A stretch of DNA of 64,000 nt from Davidsoniella eucalypti (GCA_004009845.1 RMBW01000052.1:124001-188000); one strand, 5' to 3'; numbered from the stretch's first letter, positions 43,422 to 55,076 are shown. Notes: generated from the sequence alone by a model not told the origin. Numbers and translations: made by a program.

Positions 43422-46400
43422 CGGTTGTTGGCTAAGAAGCGACGTCGACGAAAGCGTCGGTCCCCAAATCTGGGATCCGTTGCTAACAGACGATATCACA
43501 GGGAACGCAGAACTAGACACAGTCGGAGCGGTATCGGCACTCGACGACGGCCAGAGCCCGACCGGAAAGTGAGTGCCTAGAGAAGGCTGCGGCGGGTTCC
43601 AGGGCGAGGAGGTCATGGCGACAGAAACCGACGAAGGACCAGAGACGGCGGGGCCAAAGATGCCAGGAGGCGTGGGAAGGCCCGGTGGAAGCCCTGAAGA
43701 CGAGATCGAGATGTTGGCGTTTCCGTCGAGCGTATCGAACGGAGGGGGTGAGTATCCATTAGCGAGATTGGGTTGAGGATCAGACTGCATCGTATCATAC
43801 TGAACATGGTAAGCGCTAGTGTAGAGTTGTTGTCCACGCTGATATATGGCTTCACGTAGCTGGGTGTTACGTTGCTCGGAGTTATTGACAATGTCTTGCA
43901 GCTTGTTGTTCCGATTGCGCATCTCACCTTCGTACGTGATACGCTTCTGGCGATTCCGTTCAGCTTCGTCTAGACCGCGGTTGGTGGCGTCTTGGATGTT
44001 CGATATCTCGGTCTCGACCTTGGTAATACGTGTAAGAACCTTGTTACGCTTTGCCTGTAAAGCCTGGATAGAAGATTGCTTCTTGTCTAGCGTCTTTTCA
44101 AGGTTGAGGCGCTCGATCTTGTAGCTTTCCAAAACAGCGTCAAACTCCCGTTTTTCAGAGTTATACAGTGCTTCGGCGGCCTTTTTGCGAGCTAGCATAT
44201 CAGCAGGAACCTTATCAACCTTAGCGATCTTGATATCGAGCTCTTGTACGTCCTTGGTGGCTTGGTTTTGTTGAGTTTGCTGGGCCTTGATCTTCTGGCG
44301 AATACGCTCATCATTGCCATTGGCGCTATTGGTACCATTCTCTGACATTTCGATATCCTTCTTGAGCGAGTTGATTTTGGAACGCCATTCTTTACGGAGG
44401 GTCTTGAGCCTAGCACGCTCATCAGTGAGACGGTCATCTGCTGCCACAATCGACGTTTTAAGTGTGGTAGCGGGTGAGTCTGGGCGAAGTGGCGGCTGAG
44501 GAGGCGGGGCAACAACGGCGTTGTTACTGCTAGCCTTGATACTGTCGGTGGTACGAGAAGGCTCGGCCGTAGTCATGATAGTAGTCGCGAAGATGACTTG
44601 TTCAGTTTTGCTATGGACGAACTGGCATACATACTTGCTCATAGGACGGAGTCCGTAGATATCACCGCACCAACGAAGGGCGGTTGGAGTATGAGCTGAG
44701 GGCAAGGTTCCGTCTGAGGCTGCCGTGTTGGTATCGATGGCATCTTGATTTTTAGAGGGGACTATCCGGGTTGAAGGCCAATGGGCGTTGTTGATACGCA
44801 CATAGAATGGCTTCGTTAGATCGATGTCTTCTCCCGGTATAGAGTTGTTAATGTTGTTGTTGTGATTGATATTGTTCAGGTGAAGAGACTCTGAAGAGTG
44901 GTGGTGATGGTTAAGGTCATGATTCGCTGCAGCCATGGCATCATTAGAAAAGAAACTGGTACTAAAACAAACTTCATCACAGCCAATATACGATATCCAT
45001 ATTTGTGAGTCCTGCGAGTTGAACGGCGCATTTCCAAGATCATGGACGCCGGTGGCTTTGGAATCAGCCGACTCTAGGGCTACTTGTGAAAGTTCGTATT
45101 CTTTGGCCATGATTATTTTGGTGCTGGCGAGAGCAGACCAAAGCGGTTGTTGCAACCGTACATGGACATTCTGCTTCCGCTTCTTTTTGGTATTGGACGG
45201 CGTTGATGTGCCATCGGAGCCTGCAACACCAGTTTCGGGATCTTGGATCGAAGAGTCGGCAGTCAGATCGGCATATGCTCTGTTGCCGGCTTCGGGATCT
45301 CCCGCCACAGGGCTTGTCACGGCAATGCTGCCCATTTCACGGCGGAGGTACCAGCCCTTGATGAAGCGTACCAGTCCTTGCATAAGGATGTGGATGGCTA
45401 GGGCAATCTTGACCCAACCATCGAAGCCACGATGGGGGTTAGGGGTGTAGTCGACTTGCGGGTTCATGAAATCAGGCACAGGCCAAGACGCTGGAAGTAA
45501 GCGGTATATTGGCGGGGCCCAGGCCTTTTTAGAGTTTTTGAATATATGTGAAATACCAAGAACGCTTAAACAAACGAAGAAGCCCTTGTCTCGCCTAGGG
45601 CCGCTGACGGTGGATTGGTTTGGACCACCGCCTAGAGTGACGGATATGACGAGTTTGGCCAGATCCAGCATAAATGATTGCATAGGTGACCACAGAAAGA
45701 GCCAAAATAGTAATAATAATGTATCGAAGGAAGCAGCTGCGAATAGAGACGGCTTCGTGGTGTTGTTCCAGTCGAGCAGGTCTGCGAGGTTGATATGCAT
45801 GCCAGAGGTAGTAGTTACTGACGGAACGATTGTTAGGAAGGAAAAGGCAATATAGACGAGGGAGAGGATGGTAGATGGCATGTGAAGAAGCAGGATCATG
45901 ATAGCCAGCGTATCCTGGACGGGGAAAGTGCGCAGGACGGTGGCGGCCATGTCGAGAACGCCAGGGTCCCGGTGGACATCGGAGTTTTTGAGGGCATTAA
46001 CATCTATGAGACGGTGGTTGTTGTTGTCGCTGACGAACGAATCGATGCTGGAGATATCAGAGCCAGTGCCTACCGAGCCACGGCGAAGACTGATCATAAT
46101 GGCGGGAGGGCCGTGTCTCGAATCGTCGAGACTACGAAGAGCAGTGGGTTTGCGAAGATAGGCGAGGGCTGAGGACGCGGCAGGATTAGGACTGGCAAAG
46201 CAAGAATTTAAAGCAGATGCCGCCGAAGAGGCAGAAGAGCCGGTCGCGTGCCCATTGGCCGAGGGGGGTATCGAGACGGGGGAGGTCGAGATGAACGGAG
46301 TTGAGCAAGACGAGGCAGACGACTGGGTGGCAAGGCGAGCACCCGGAGCTGCAGTGCCAGGCAAAGTAGAAGTACGGGTGCTTGCTTGAGTGACTGGATG

Positions 46401-46649
46401 AGTAACTGGGCCGAGGCTATGGTGTGTCCGGCTTAAAGCAGTAGAAGCGGCGGCGTGACAAAGGCTCTTCTTCTTGTGCTTCTTATTCGCCGAGGAAGAA
46501 ACAGCGTCGTCTACAAAAAATCGAAGTTGTGCGGTTACCGAATCATTACAAGGGTTTCCAACAAGACTGACACTACTAGTAGTAGTAGTAGATTCGTGCT
46601 GAGATACTCCGACTTGGTTTCGTCTAGCAGACACTGCAATCCGAGGCAT
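43170..46649 (-). CDS. acrB: AcrB-like ubiquitination network signalling protein
   Basis: A 1159-residue single frame starting MPRIAVSARRNQVGVSQ. It resembles the A. nidulans acrB product, a membrane and coiled-coil protein linked genetically to the CreB/CreC deubiquitination network and to acriflavine resistance. Layout: Ser/Thr/Ala-rich N-terminus; hydrophobic segments near 245-275 (DTLAIMILLLHMPSTILSLV), near 303-343 (DTLLLLFWLFLWSPMQSFML) and near 410-430; His/Asn-rich stretch near 580-600; a long coiled coil near 735-940 (KKDIEMSENG, QTQQNQATKDVQELDIKIAK); then a Ser/Pro-rich tail with a polyglutamine run at about 1074-1085. The stop is 43170. Assignment rests on the membrane block and coiled-coil order, recognised from memory. 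Confidence 0.85.
43389..43428. repeat. Coding CAG-type repeat (polyglutamine)
   Basis: A run of CTG/TTG triplets on the plus strand, read as CAG/CAA glutamine codons on the minus strand within the acrB-like tail. Mixed codons suggest moderate rather than recent expansion. Confidence 0.85.
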
Positions 46650-49600
46650 ACGCAGGAACTGCAGACAGAAAGATCACAAGGCGAAATGACGAGTAGCCTG
46701 GAGTCGTAGGGATGGCGAGAAAAATGAAGAAAAAAGAGTGAAATTCCAAGGCCAGAAATGAGAGCCAGAAAAAATGCACTCGATCGTTGGCTATCGTAGG
46801 TTCCGGATATGCAGGAGGCTGCGGGCGTAAGGCTGACGACGAAAACAAGAGTGAGAACGGAGAAATCGAAAACGAGATCGAGGGTCGGAAAAATCGAGAG
46901 GCGAGGAATGGCTTGACTGAGGGTGTGCTTCGATTTAGCGTGGCGGTGGATGAATCGATGGATGGAGAGATGGATGATGATGGAGTTACGATGGCCTGCA
47001 AAAAGAGAAAAAAATGCAAAAGGGATTTCCAATTGTGAGCCTAGAGGTTTCACGGTTTTGCTAGGCCGGGCCGGCAATTGAACAACAATCAACAATTGAA
47101 AATTGAACCAAAGCGACGTTTAAGCGATTGTCGACGGTTTCAGGTGCAGAAGAAAAGAAGGGAAAAAAAGACACGAGAAGAGAGAAAATAAAAGATAAAT
47201 AGATGCGATGTCTTGAAAATGATGGATATTGGCTAAACCGCCCTCAATCGCCTGCGAACGAAGTCGAAGAGAGAACGAGGAAAATATAAAAGGAAAGATA
47301 ATAAAATAAAAAAGAGGCTAGTTAACTACGTAGATAGAAAAGGAAGAAGGGAAAGAAAGATATAACGATGTTGCCTAACTGACTACAACTATGTATGTAA
47401 GTAAAAAAGATTTGCGTTGTGTTGTGCAAAAACGAAATAAATGGATGGGACACGGCACAAAAAAAACGGATTAAAATCACAAAATCCAGATTAAGCAAGC
47501 ACTCTAAACTAGGCTTGTCTGGTCAGGATAGCAAAGGAAAAAAGGAAAGAACCTTTTTGACGGAATGAGGAGCAAGAGTCCAAAAAAGGCAGGAAAATAA
47601 GAAGAAAAATAAACATAGCCAGTACGTCACTAAACAAAGGAAGGGGGAGAGATAAAGCGTGTCTCTCTTGTCACTAGGGATATACGAGTCAACTTTTTTT
47701 ACTAATACACTATTCGATGGCTAATGGAGCCGGCATTCATTTTAGCCTGTTCTGTTGACGGCGGACTTGAGTTGATCAATCATCATGACTGACTCGTTCC
47801 GCCCTGCCAGCCAAAAGCCAATGCCGAAGCCGAAGCCGAGGCCGGCGGCAAGTATTAAAGTATTACTCTAATACCACGACCAAGTAGTATCCGTGATATC
47901 GATGACATTAACGATATGACCAGCCGCAACGACTACTACTTTAGTATGTACTTGAAGGTCAGTTTCTCTAGCCTTTCTACTGATATTCTCGGCTTCTTTT
48001 CCTTGCCCTGTTGGATGCTTCCGGCACTGTTATTCTACTGTATTTCTTCATATAGAGCCTGCAGCGCTGTGATCCCTCCTGGAACGTTACGCTAGGTGTC
48101 CCCTGGCTATCCCCTGTAGCCGGCACCGAAGGGTCCTAGAAGGCTCGCCAAGGCACCCTAAAAGGGGACGGCTAGAAGAGGTTCTCCATAAGTTGAATAG
48201 GCTGTTCAGGAACCACGCCGTGCGTATAAGGAGTCCGCACATGTCTCACCGCCGCAAAAAAACACAGTTTTCTCTCCAAAGTGAAGCTTTTTTCATTAGT
48301 AAAGAGAAAAATAAAGAAAAAAATAAAGAAGAAAAAAAACTGCCTTCATCTCTCTTTCTTCTCTCTCAAGTCTTCCTTCGCCTTTTATCATGAGGACAGC
48401 AAAATAAAAATTAAAAATTAACCCCACGGTTCAAAAGTCAATGCCGAACAAGCCTATCACATCCCGTATTTGAAGATTGATCTCGATCTAACCCAAACTA
48501 CAAAAACCCGTACCAAGAAAAGCCAAGTCCTATCTTTGTTCTTGACGAAGATACACAGTAGGAAAAACCACTACATTTCTTCGGTATGAGTATTAGTATA
48601 TACAAATAGTCAAGACGGGCTAATCGGACGTTTCGGATCGTCATCAATCCTCCATTCTTCGTGATGTTGATCAGCTCTCAAAAAAATAAATCCAAAAAGT
48701 CCCGGCCAGTCCAGTCCAGTTCTAGCTCAGCTCTCCAATATTACAACTATCCCGAGTTTAGTCTAGTTAGTTGTAGTAAACAAGAAAAAAAATATATATA
48801 CTTGGTCTCTTATGAAATCAACAACAAGATCACGTGCCATAACCAGCAGAAACAATAACCCATTTTGTCGGCTATTTCCCCTTCTTATTCCTTCCGCCAA
48901 GACGTCATAAAACACTGGACAGTTTCCTAGCCCAAGTAAACTAAACCTTCTGCAATATCGACGTGACTTTATATAGCTCTTATCTCTCAAGCCCTGCAGT
49001 ACAAAAGCTCGTGCTTTCTTTCGTTTCCTTTCTTCATGCTAGTCTTGACTTTTCCCTTCTTTTGTCATAACGTTATCTCGATCTAGAGAACTGGCTGCCC
49101 TGTCATTGACAAGAGAGGAGAAAGATAAGATTAAACATGAAGAAAAAGAAGGAAAAGAGCTTGGTCCAAGCGTTTCTCGCCCTGCTTAAACAAACATCAT
49201 CCTCTCGAAATGAAAGAAATAAAATAAAATAACGTATATGCATGTACAGATATAGTAGGACGGTCTGTCCGCTTGTCAGTGGGTTTGTGATAGGCTATTA
49301 TAACCAATCATTGTGCTTATGTTTCCCTTCCTGCTCTTTCAAAAACAAAAACAAAAGGTAATGCAATGCTAGCTCTTCCTCCCCAAGAGCTTACAACGAC
49401 TAATGCCGCTATAATCTTCAGCGTGAGGGGTAACATGTTTTGTTGCAGGATACATAAAATCCAGGCTCACTTCCAAGGCCTAAATGCTACCACTAATAGC
49501 ATTATGAGCAAGTTCCAGTACTACCATAATTGCAGTTTTATTTGCTCTGTTTCTGTAACCTGCAGCAGATATGACGATCAGAACCATACCTCGTTTTTAT

Positions 49601-49900
49601 TCCATGTTTTGTCTCGTTCTCTCAAATATATGCTCAATTACTATGAATGTTATTTACCGGTAATGGGTTGGCCTGCTCAGTGCAATGACAAGATCAGGAA
49701 AAGCAAGGACAATGTCCCGGGAGTACATGTCCTACCAGCTGTTACCGTAGTAGTTTGTACAGTCCTGCACGACAGCGTCCTTGCTATGTATACTATACAG
49801 CATGAGATAGCTGGTATACATAACACATTGCGTGTCTATTGACGCTCAAAGACCCCCCTCTACGAACCCCTCTCTCTATATATGCCTCTCTCTCTCTCTG
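46650..49900. other. Long intergenic stretch upstream of acrB
   Basis: About 3.25 kb. The first kilobase is A/G-rich on the plus strand (CT-rich on the acrB strand) and is probably promoter and leader. A short GC-rich island with nested hairpins is at 48092-48240. A 158-codon frame at 49366-49842 shows no domain or codon bias and is not called. CT repeats lie near 49864-49900. Confidence 0.5.
48092..48240. repeat. GC-rich island of nested hairpins (foldback element or structured RNA)
   Basis: An outer stem pairs 48092-48104 (CTAGGTGTCCCCT) with 48163-48175 (AGGGGACGGCTAG): 11 standard pairs, one GU, one mismatch. It encloses two hairpins: GGCTA/TAGCC (48105-48109, 48117-48121) and AGGGT/ACCCT (48130-48134, 48155-48159) with an inner CCT/AGG pair. 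Just outside are GGTTC/GAACC (48180-48184, 48210-48214) with an inner TGAA/TTCA, and GTGCG/CGCAC (48220-48224, 48236-48240). GCTAG repeats directly at both edges of the main foldback. Surrounding DNA is AT-rich. It could be a small transposon, an old repeat fragment or an unannotated RNA. Confidence 0.5.
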
Positions 49901-50940
49901 TCAAGATGAAGAAGGTGTAGCCGCACTACCCAAGTCTTCCACGGCGTCTGCTCTATTCCAAGTATTCTCTTCTAAGCTCCTCAAATCCTTTTCTAGTATA
50001 TAGCAAAACTTGCGTCCATGAGTCACGCGTTTCCTGTTTAGTTCGCGCTGTGCCTCGAACGCCTCACGGATCACTTCTGTTTGTTCCGGGGTAGCGTCCA
50101 TGATCTCCGAGACCACGTGTGTCTGCGCAATCAGCTCCCGCGTAGCCTGGCGGAATAGATGCGTGGAAAATGCAATGTGTAGGCCCGTACCGCCCGGTAG
50201 TGCTGGCAGGTCTTTGGGGGCTACTGTGATCTGTGGCTCGGTCTCTTCATCGTCTATGATATCTTTTGGCTGGTGGACCTTGAACGATGTGAAGCTGACG
50301 ACCATGTCACCATCTAAGAGACGGCTTTGTGTCTTTGAAGTCGGAACATTGAAGTGTCAGTTAGCTCTCGGTCTAGGAAACAGGTTGACATGGAGGAAGA
50401 CAAGAACCGACTCACCAATTTACCCATGTTGACTTCATGATGATGTAAATGCACACTCTCAAACTGCTCAGTCAGCTGCTTGAACAGCGCATTCACCGGA
50501 ACAACACCGGCTCTAGTCAAAGACGACGTCGTCGGGTTAACTCTCATTACTTGCGCGCCCTTGACCCTAAAAGCACCCATGGCCGCACCACAATCCGTAT
50601 GCCAGTTCCCGGCCAAGTTACGGACTATGTGCGAAGCCAGCGCAAGATCTTGCTCGCTGCAGCCCCATTTCAAGCACCGGCCTATCCGGTCCAACGTCGC
50701 CGCGTACTGGAAGAAGAACGGCTGCGCAAACGCCGTACGCCGTTGGCCCGTCGTCTGCGCTATGGACCGGTTTGCTCGAGCGCGGGCTTTGTGCCGTAGT
50801 TTGTGCGTGGTCAGGTTGGTATATGGAGCAGCCTGAAGTGATGGTCGTGCTGTGGTTAGTAATGGCTGAGCAAAACAAGGCCGGCTCGGCCATAGGCGGC
50901 CAGCACAGTTAACCACGGGCCGAAGAATGCGACCGCTCAT
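49901..50940 (-). CDS. Hypothetical protein with probable mitochondrial presequence, two exons
   Basis: Exons 50416-50940 and 49901-50332, joined over an 83-base intron (GTGAGT donor, CTAAC branch, CAAAG acceptor), give 318 residues in frame. The N-terminal 80 residues are Arg/Ala/Thr-rich with a single acidic residue absent until about 86, fitting import into mitochondria. Blocks that look conserved are FFFQYAATLDRIGRCLKWGC (about 75-94), AGVVPVNALFKQLTEQF (about 143-159) and KLTQSRLLDGDMVVSFTSFK across the splice. A helical charged region ends the protein. It is transcribed divergently from a LYR-motif gene 303 bases away. I do not recognise the family; a metabolic or assembly role in mitochondria is only inferred from location. 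Confidence 0.75.
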
Positions 50941-51243
50941 GCTGGGACGAGTAGATGTACAGGTATATCAAAGCAGTCAGAAGAAGTAGGATATGCCCTA
51001 CGCAACATGAACAATTTCTTTATATACAATCATCAGCTTGTCGTTCTTTTACTAGTCCAGGATGAGATTTATATGCCCTTCGATGGTGCCATGTCAGGAT
51101 TAGCCGGACCTTAGCCGACCATCGTCTATTACATATCAACGCCGCCCATCACGAGCCTTTGCAGCAGGTTTAAAGGGCATTTGATATATAATCATATAAC
51201 CGCACCCTGACAACATAGCCCAATCTCATATTTCCATGCTATA
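50941..51243. promoter_or_regulatory. Shared divergent promoter
   Basis: 303 bases separate the start codons of the 50940 gene (minus) and the LYR-protein gene (plus), so both must be driven from here. The spacing suggests possible co-regulation. No specific factor site is recognised. Confidence 0.5.
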
Positions 51244-51724
51244 ATGACCGTGAGAGACCCTGCTTTGCGGTCTCAGGTCGTCGCCATTTACAAAGGCAAG
51301 CTATCAAAACCACCGACACTACAAAGACTTGACAGCCTGGCTTTTATATATGCGTATACTTTGTACTAACATTTGTATCATCGCCGACCTAGAGCTTTTA
51401 TATTTGGGTCGCGAATATCCCCTTGGCTACATATATTTCCGCACTCGTCTACATACAGCCTTTTCAGCAAAGGCCAGCCTTTCAAATGACGACGATATCC
51501 GTGCTGGACTGCGTCGTGCTGAGTTTGTTAAGAAAGGTTAGTACTTGTATACAGTCCTTTTTACCTATTCAGCTATCTATAGCTTCATCTGCCGTTGTAC
51601 TATAGCCGTAAGTAAGCAGAGCACGCTTTGTTAACGTGTTTGCCCCGTCATGGTAGAAATCGAAACTCTGTACTATCTGAAAAAATACAGAACCCTGCGC
51701 CATAGATACGATCCTTTCACATGA
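51244..51724 (+). CDS. LYR-motif protein, ETFRF1/LYRM5 type
   Basis: Three exons, 51244-51295, 51393-51536 and 51657-51724, give 87 residues. Across the first junction the protein reads AIYKELLYLGREYPLGYIYF and across the second EFVKKEIETLYYLKKYRTLR, then HRYDPFT and stop. This is a clear match to the LYRM5 (ETFRF1) family, small mitochondrial proteins that bind the electron-transfer flavoprotein and depend on acyl carrier protein. The first LYR-like motif is here LYLGREYP. Intron 1 begins GCAAGC, a non-canonical GC-AG intron (51296-51392), with branch ACTAAC and acceptor CTAG; intron 2 has donor GTTAGT. Because exons are short the gene is easily missed by frame-based calling. Confidence 0.92.
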
Positions 51725-52097
51725 TTGGGTTGACTCGCGAATATTTAAAAAGTCATAGTTGGGTAATTTTATGAAACAGAAACCAGTAAATCAAAAAATA
51801 TATATATTCTATATGCGACACTTGAACGTTGCGTGGCAGTTTGGATACCACAAAGTAAAAAAAAAAGTTCCTTTTAAAAGACAAGGAAATACATAAGAAA
51901 GGAGGCTCTGTAACGAAAACATATGCTTGGTTGAATAGTCATTCCATAGTGGTGTCAGAGAACAGGAAAGGCAATGAAAAGAGTCGATAACGATAAGCCA
52001 AATACCGTTAGAAGCAGACGACTTAGTTCTAGAGGCAGAGGTAGGGGTAGAGACATAGTAAAAAGGCTAGTCGGGTCGGGTTTCGCTAATCAGAAGA
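51725..52097. other. Convergent 3' region
   Basis: About 370 AT-rich bases between the LYR gene stop (plus) and the methyltransferase stop (minus). No gene. Confidence 0.5.
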
Positions 52098-55076
52098 TCA
52101 GGCCTCTCTCTTAACACCCCACCAAGCACCAATTTCGAGGCATTCTCCCCACGAAGTTCCGTTATCCTTTAGCAAATCAACCATCATCTTGCCCATCCAT
52201 GTATCCCACTCATCCTGACTCTTCCCGCTGACATCGCGTAGAATCGGTTCTAGGGACTGTATTCCCTGGACCACCGTAAGCAGCGCCGTACGCCGCAAAG
52301 CCAGCTGGCCAGGCGAAAGACCTTGGGCTTTAAGACGACTCTTGGACTTTCCCTTGAGGGACGAGCTAGAGTGCGATGCGCTGTGGTTGGTCAGAACACC
52401 GCCGATACCCTCCTTCTCCCAACGCACATCCGATAGCGGGACAGCCAAGCGCCGGGATCCGACGTTGCATAAGAGCTCGCTCTCTTGGAGTAGCATGGCT
52501 CCGATAAGTGTACACGGCACAGGGTTGATACCGCGCAGCTTGAAGGCTCGCACAATCCAGGTGTTATACTCGATGATGTATTTGTTGAGGGCCGCCGATA
52601 GCGGTGTGTTTGGTGTCATGACATAAGCACCCATGGCGGTAGCAGAGTTCTTCTCTGCTTCTTCCTCGGGGGGTATGCTAGATGTAGCTCCAGGTGCTTG
52701 TGGCCTGAGCATCCGGATGATGTGATCGCTCTCCCAGATTTCCAGGACACCACCTGGCCGCAGAATACGTAGGTATTCGTCCATTATCTGCTGATACATG
52801 TCGTTGGGGACAGACAGACTCATGTCCTTGCCCATGATAAGATCGAACTCTTCGTCGGGGAATGGATACGGCATCACTCGAATATCGTGCTGTACAAAGC
52901 GCCATTTCATATCTTGATCGGGTCGTCGTAGGCCAGACGTTGAACTCGGTGCCAACGGCGAGATATCAAGCCCGGTAAATGAGATTCCGTGGTGTCCGTG
53001 GTTCTGGAAATATCGGTGACACATCATACTCCAGAACCCAGAGCCGCAGCCAACCTCGAGAACCTTTTTAGGAGGGTTCTTGGATAGTGTAGGGCAGCAT
53101 ACGGGTACTCTGAAGAGCTGGATGAGCATCAGAGTACGCAGTGACTGGCGATGTAGCTCTGTCAAGTCAACAGGGAAAGGGTATGGAAGTGTTGCATCGT
53201 TGATAAAGGTACGCCCATTCTTCTGTAAGAACGGCTTGGAGAGGAGGGCCTCGGACGATACCGAGGCCGAATTGTGGCTACTCATAGCCGCTACAGACCT
53301 GTTGAGCTGTGGTTTTGAGTGCGTATGTAGAGATTCGGGCTGCCCAGGCGAGACAGAAGACTTGGAGGCTGGTCTGGTTCCGTCGGAGTCATTAGTAGGC
53401 ACCGTGTTACCGGCGACAGGCTCTTCGACTTCGGCCGATCGTCCGCGGGAGGGAAGCCAGCGCTTCTTGGGGGTATTATGCGACGACAGAGATAGCTGCT
53501 GCGTCGGACTACAGGGCGAGATCGGGTTCGCTTTGTGCGATAAGCGGTTCTTGTTGGTATTCTGGCTAGAGTTTGGTGTTGGTGCGATAGAGAGCGGCGC
53601 AGAGACACCAGATAACACGACAGAAGCTCTGGGGAAAGCAGAATTTAACACAGGGGGGACAATGGCAGGAGCAGGCGTGTGATGCAAGGAAAATCCCTTG
53701 TAATGGTGACTTTTGGTGCTGGTACTACTATTACCGTTACTAATATTGCTGCTGCTGCTGCTGTTGCTGTGATCGCTTTGATAGCGCGGAAAAGCAACGC
53801 TCGGCGTGGATGCTGCGGTCAAAGACACAGAGCGGCCAGAGCGCACTGAGCGGGCCAATACAGTAGCTGCAGAGGTGGTATCAGACGAGTTCAAGCCAGA
53901 CAGCAAAGAGGATGGTGGACGAGACGACGGCTTTGCTATAGCAGCATCAGTCAATGCGAGGTCGCCGTTGTTACTGATAGTCGATGCAGAGATTCTAGGC
54001 GAGGGTTTCAAGCCACGATGGTTATCCCTTGGAACAGCGCCTTGCGTAGAAGAAGACTCTGTTTCGTGATGTATCACGGGAGAAGAGACCGATAGCCCAC
54101 TAGCTGATTTGCGGGGTGGGAAGTCAAACTGGATCAGACCGTGATCCAATGGCTGAGGAGTCCGTCCTTTGTTATCTCTGTTCCAGCTGGGCGGATGAAG
54201 CCGATCGCGCGAGGTCGAGAACTGTGCTAATATAGAGTGCGCAGTACTAGCAAGAGATCGAGAAGCGTGGTGGTGCTGTCGTTGGTGTGTATAACCACTA
54301 GTATGAGGGCGTTGGACAGAGGAAGCAGAGGTAGCTTCCGAAGAAGCTGAAGTTGAAGAGATATTCGACGGTAGAAGACTTGGGGTTGGGGGCGACAGTG
54401 CAGTAGTGGTAGCGGTGGCGGTAGTGGTAGTGATAGTAGTGTCTCCAGTGACTAGTTCAGCGTGCCTCGAGCTAGACCCTGCGCTAGCGCTTCGCACGTG
54501 GCCCAGCCGGCGACGGAACGATGAACGGCCAATCGATCGAGAACGACTATGAGAACCAGTCACGGCCGTCACTGGCACAGATAGAGATTCAAGTGCAGCA
54601 GAGCGGTGCCGCAAACGACGATCTCCGTCGGTGACTGGATCGTTATCTGGTGGCGCAGATGTAGTGGTAATTGCTGGTAAACGCTGGCCAGCAATGTCCC
54701 TTGAGCTCGAGGAGGAAGAAGAAGGAGAAGAAGAAGAAAACGAGGAAAGAAAGGGAGCCCGTGCTAGAAAAGATGAGCCGCCTGGAGAGTGGTGCGTAGA
54801 GTGAAGCGTGTGAGAAGGGCCCTTACAACATGCAGTTGTTGTGCCGCCGCCAGTGGTAGACGAGCCATCTGCGCTACCCAGGCTGCCAGAGGTTCTGTCC
54901 GTAGAATCGTCTTCGCCTGTATTTGGTACAGTAGCAGTAGTAGTGTTCTGTTCGGCAGATAGCACCCCAGACCTCGATTCAGTGGCCTTGGCGGCAAGGG
55001 CCCTGGCCCGCTGTATCTGGTGGACTGTAAGAGGATAAGGGGTGGCGATGGCAGCGGCGCAGAGGAACTCGGCCAT
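52098..55076 (-). CDS. Large Ser-rich protein with C-terminal SAM-dependent methyltransferase domain
   Basis: A 992-residue single frame starting MAEFLCAAAIATPYPLTVHQ. The first 600 residues or so are extremely rich in Ser, Thr, Pro and His with runs of Ser, and are predicted disordered. The C-terminal third is a class I methyltransferase: VLEVGCGSGF (about 670-679) is the SAM-binding motif I, FTGLDISPL (about 697-705) motif II, and FDLIMGKDMSLSV (about 742-754) with EYLRILRPGGVLEIWESD (about 765-782) the later core motifs. Its substrate is unknown. Similar long proteins occur across Pezizomycotina. Not LaeA by length or layout. Ser runs are largely coded by AGC/TCT repeats and give many false antisense frames. 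Confidence 0.88.
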   Translation of the reverse strand: MAEFLCAAAIATPYPLTVHQIQRARALAAKATESRSGVLSAEQNTTTATVPNTGEDDSTDRTSGSLGSADGSSTTGGGTTTACCKGPSHTLHSTHHSPGGSSFLARAPFLSSFSSSSPSSSSSSSRDIAGQRLPAITTTSAPPDNDPVTDGDRRLRHRSAALESLSVPVTAVTGSHSRSRSIGRSSFRRRLGHVRSASAGSSSRHAELVTGDTTITTTTATATTTALSPPTPSLLPSNISSTSASSEATSASSVQRPHTSGYTHQRQHHHASRSLASTAHSILAQFSTSRDRLHPPSWNRDNKGRTPQPLDHGLIQFDFPPRKSASGLSVSSPVIHHETESSSTQGAVPRDNHRGLKPSPRISASTISNNGDLALTDAAIAKPSSRPPSSLLSGLNSSDTTSAATVLARSVRSGRSVSLTAASTPSVAFPRYQSDHSNSSSSSNISNGNSSTSTKSHHYKGFSLHHTPAPAIVPPVLNSAFPRASVVLSGVSAPLSIAPTPNSSQNTNKNRLSHKANPISPCSPTQQLSLSSHNTPKKRWLPSRGRSAEVEEPVAGNTVPTNDSDGTRPASKSSVSPGQPESLHTHSKPQLNRSVAAMSSHNSASVSSEALLSKPFLQKNGRTFINDATLPYPFPVDLTELHRQSLRTLMLIQLFRVPVCCPTLSKNPPKKVLEVGCGSGFWSMMCHRYFQNHGHHGISFTGLDISPLAPSSTSGLRRPDQDMKWRFVQHDIRVMPYPFPDEEFDLIMGKDMSLSVPNDMYQQIMDEYLRILRPGGVLEIWESDHIIRMLRPQAPGATSSIPPEEEAEKNSATAMGAYVMTPNTPLSAALNKYIIEYNTWIVRAFKLRGINPVPCTLIGAMLLQESELLCNVGSRRLAVPLSDVRWEKEGIGGVLTNHSASHSSSSLKGKSKSRLKAQGLSPGQLALRRTALLTVVQGIQSLEPILRDVSGKSQDEWDTWMGKMMVDLLKDNGTSWGECLEIGAWWGVKREA

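Noticed and set aside
43243..46172. Several long plus-strand frames over acrB
   Set aside because: Antisense shadows of a 1159-codon gene; they have no domain and include a poly-Cys/Leu stretch that mirrors the glutamine codons.
49366..49842. 158-codon open frame on the plus strand
   Set aside because: No domain, no codon bias, and flanked by AT-rich DNA without clear promoter or splice context; likely chance.
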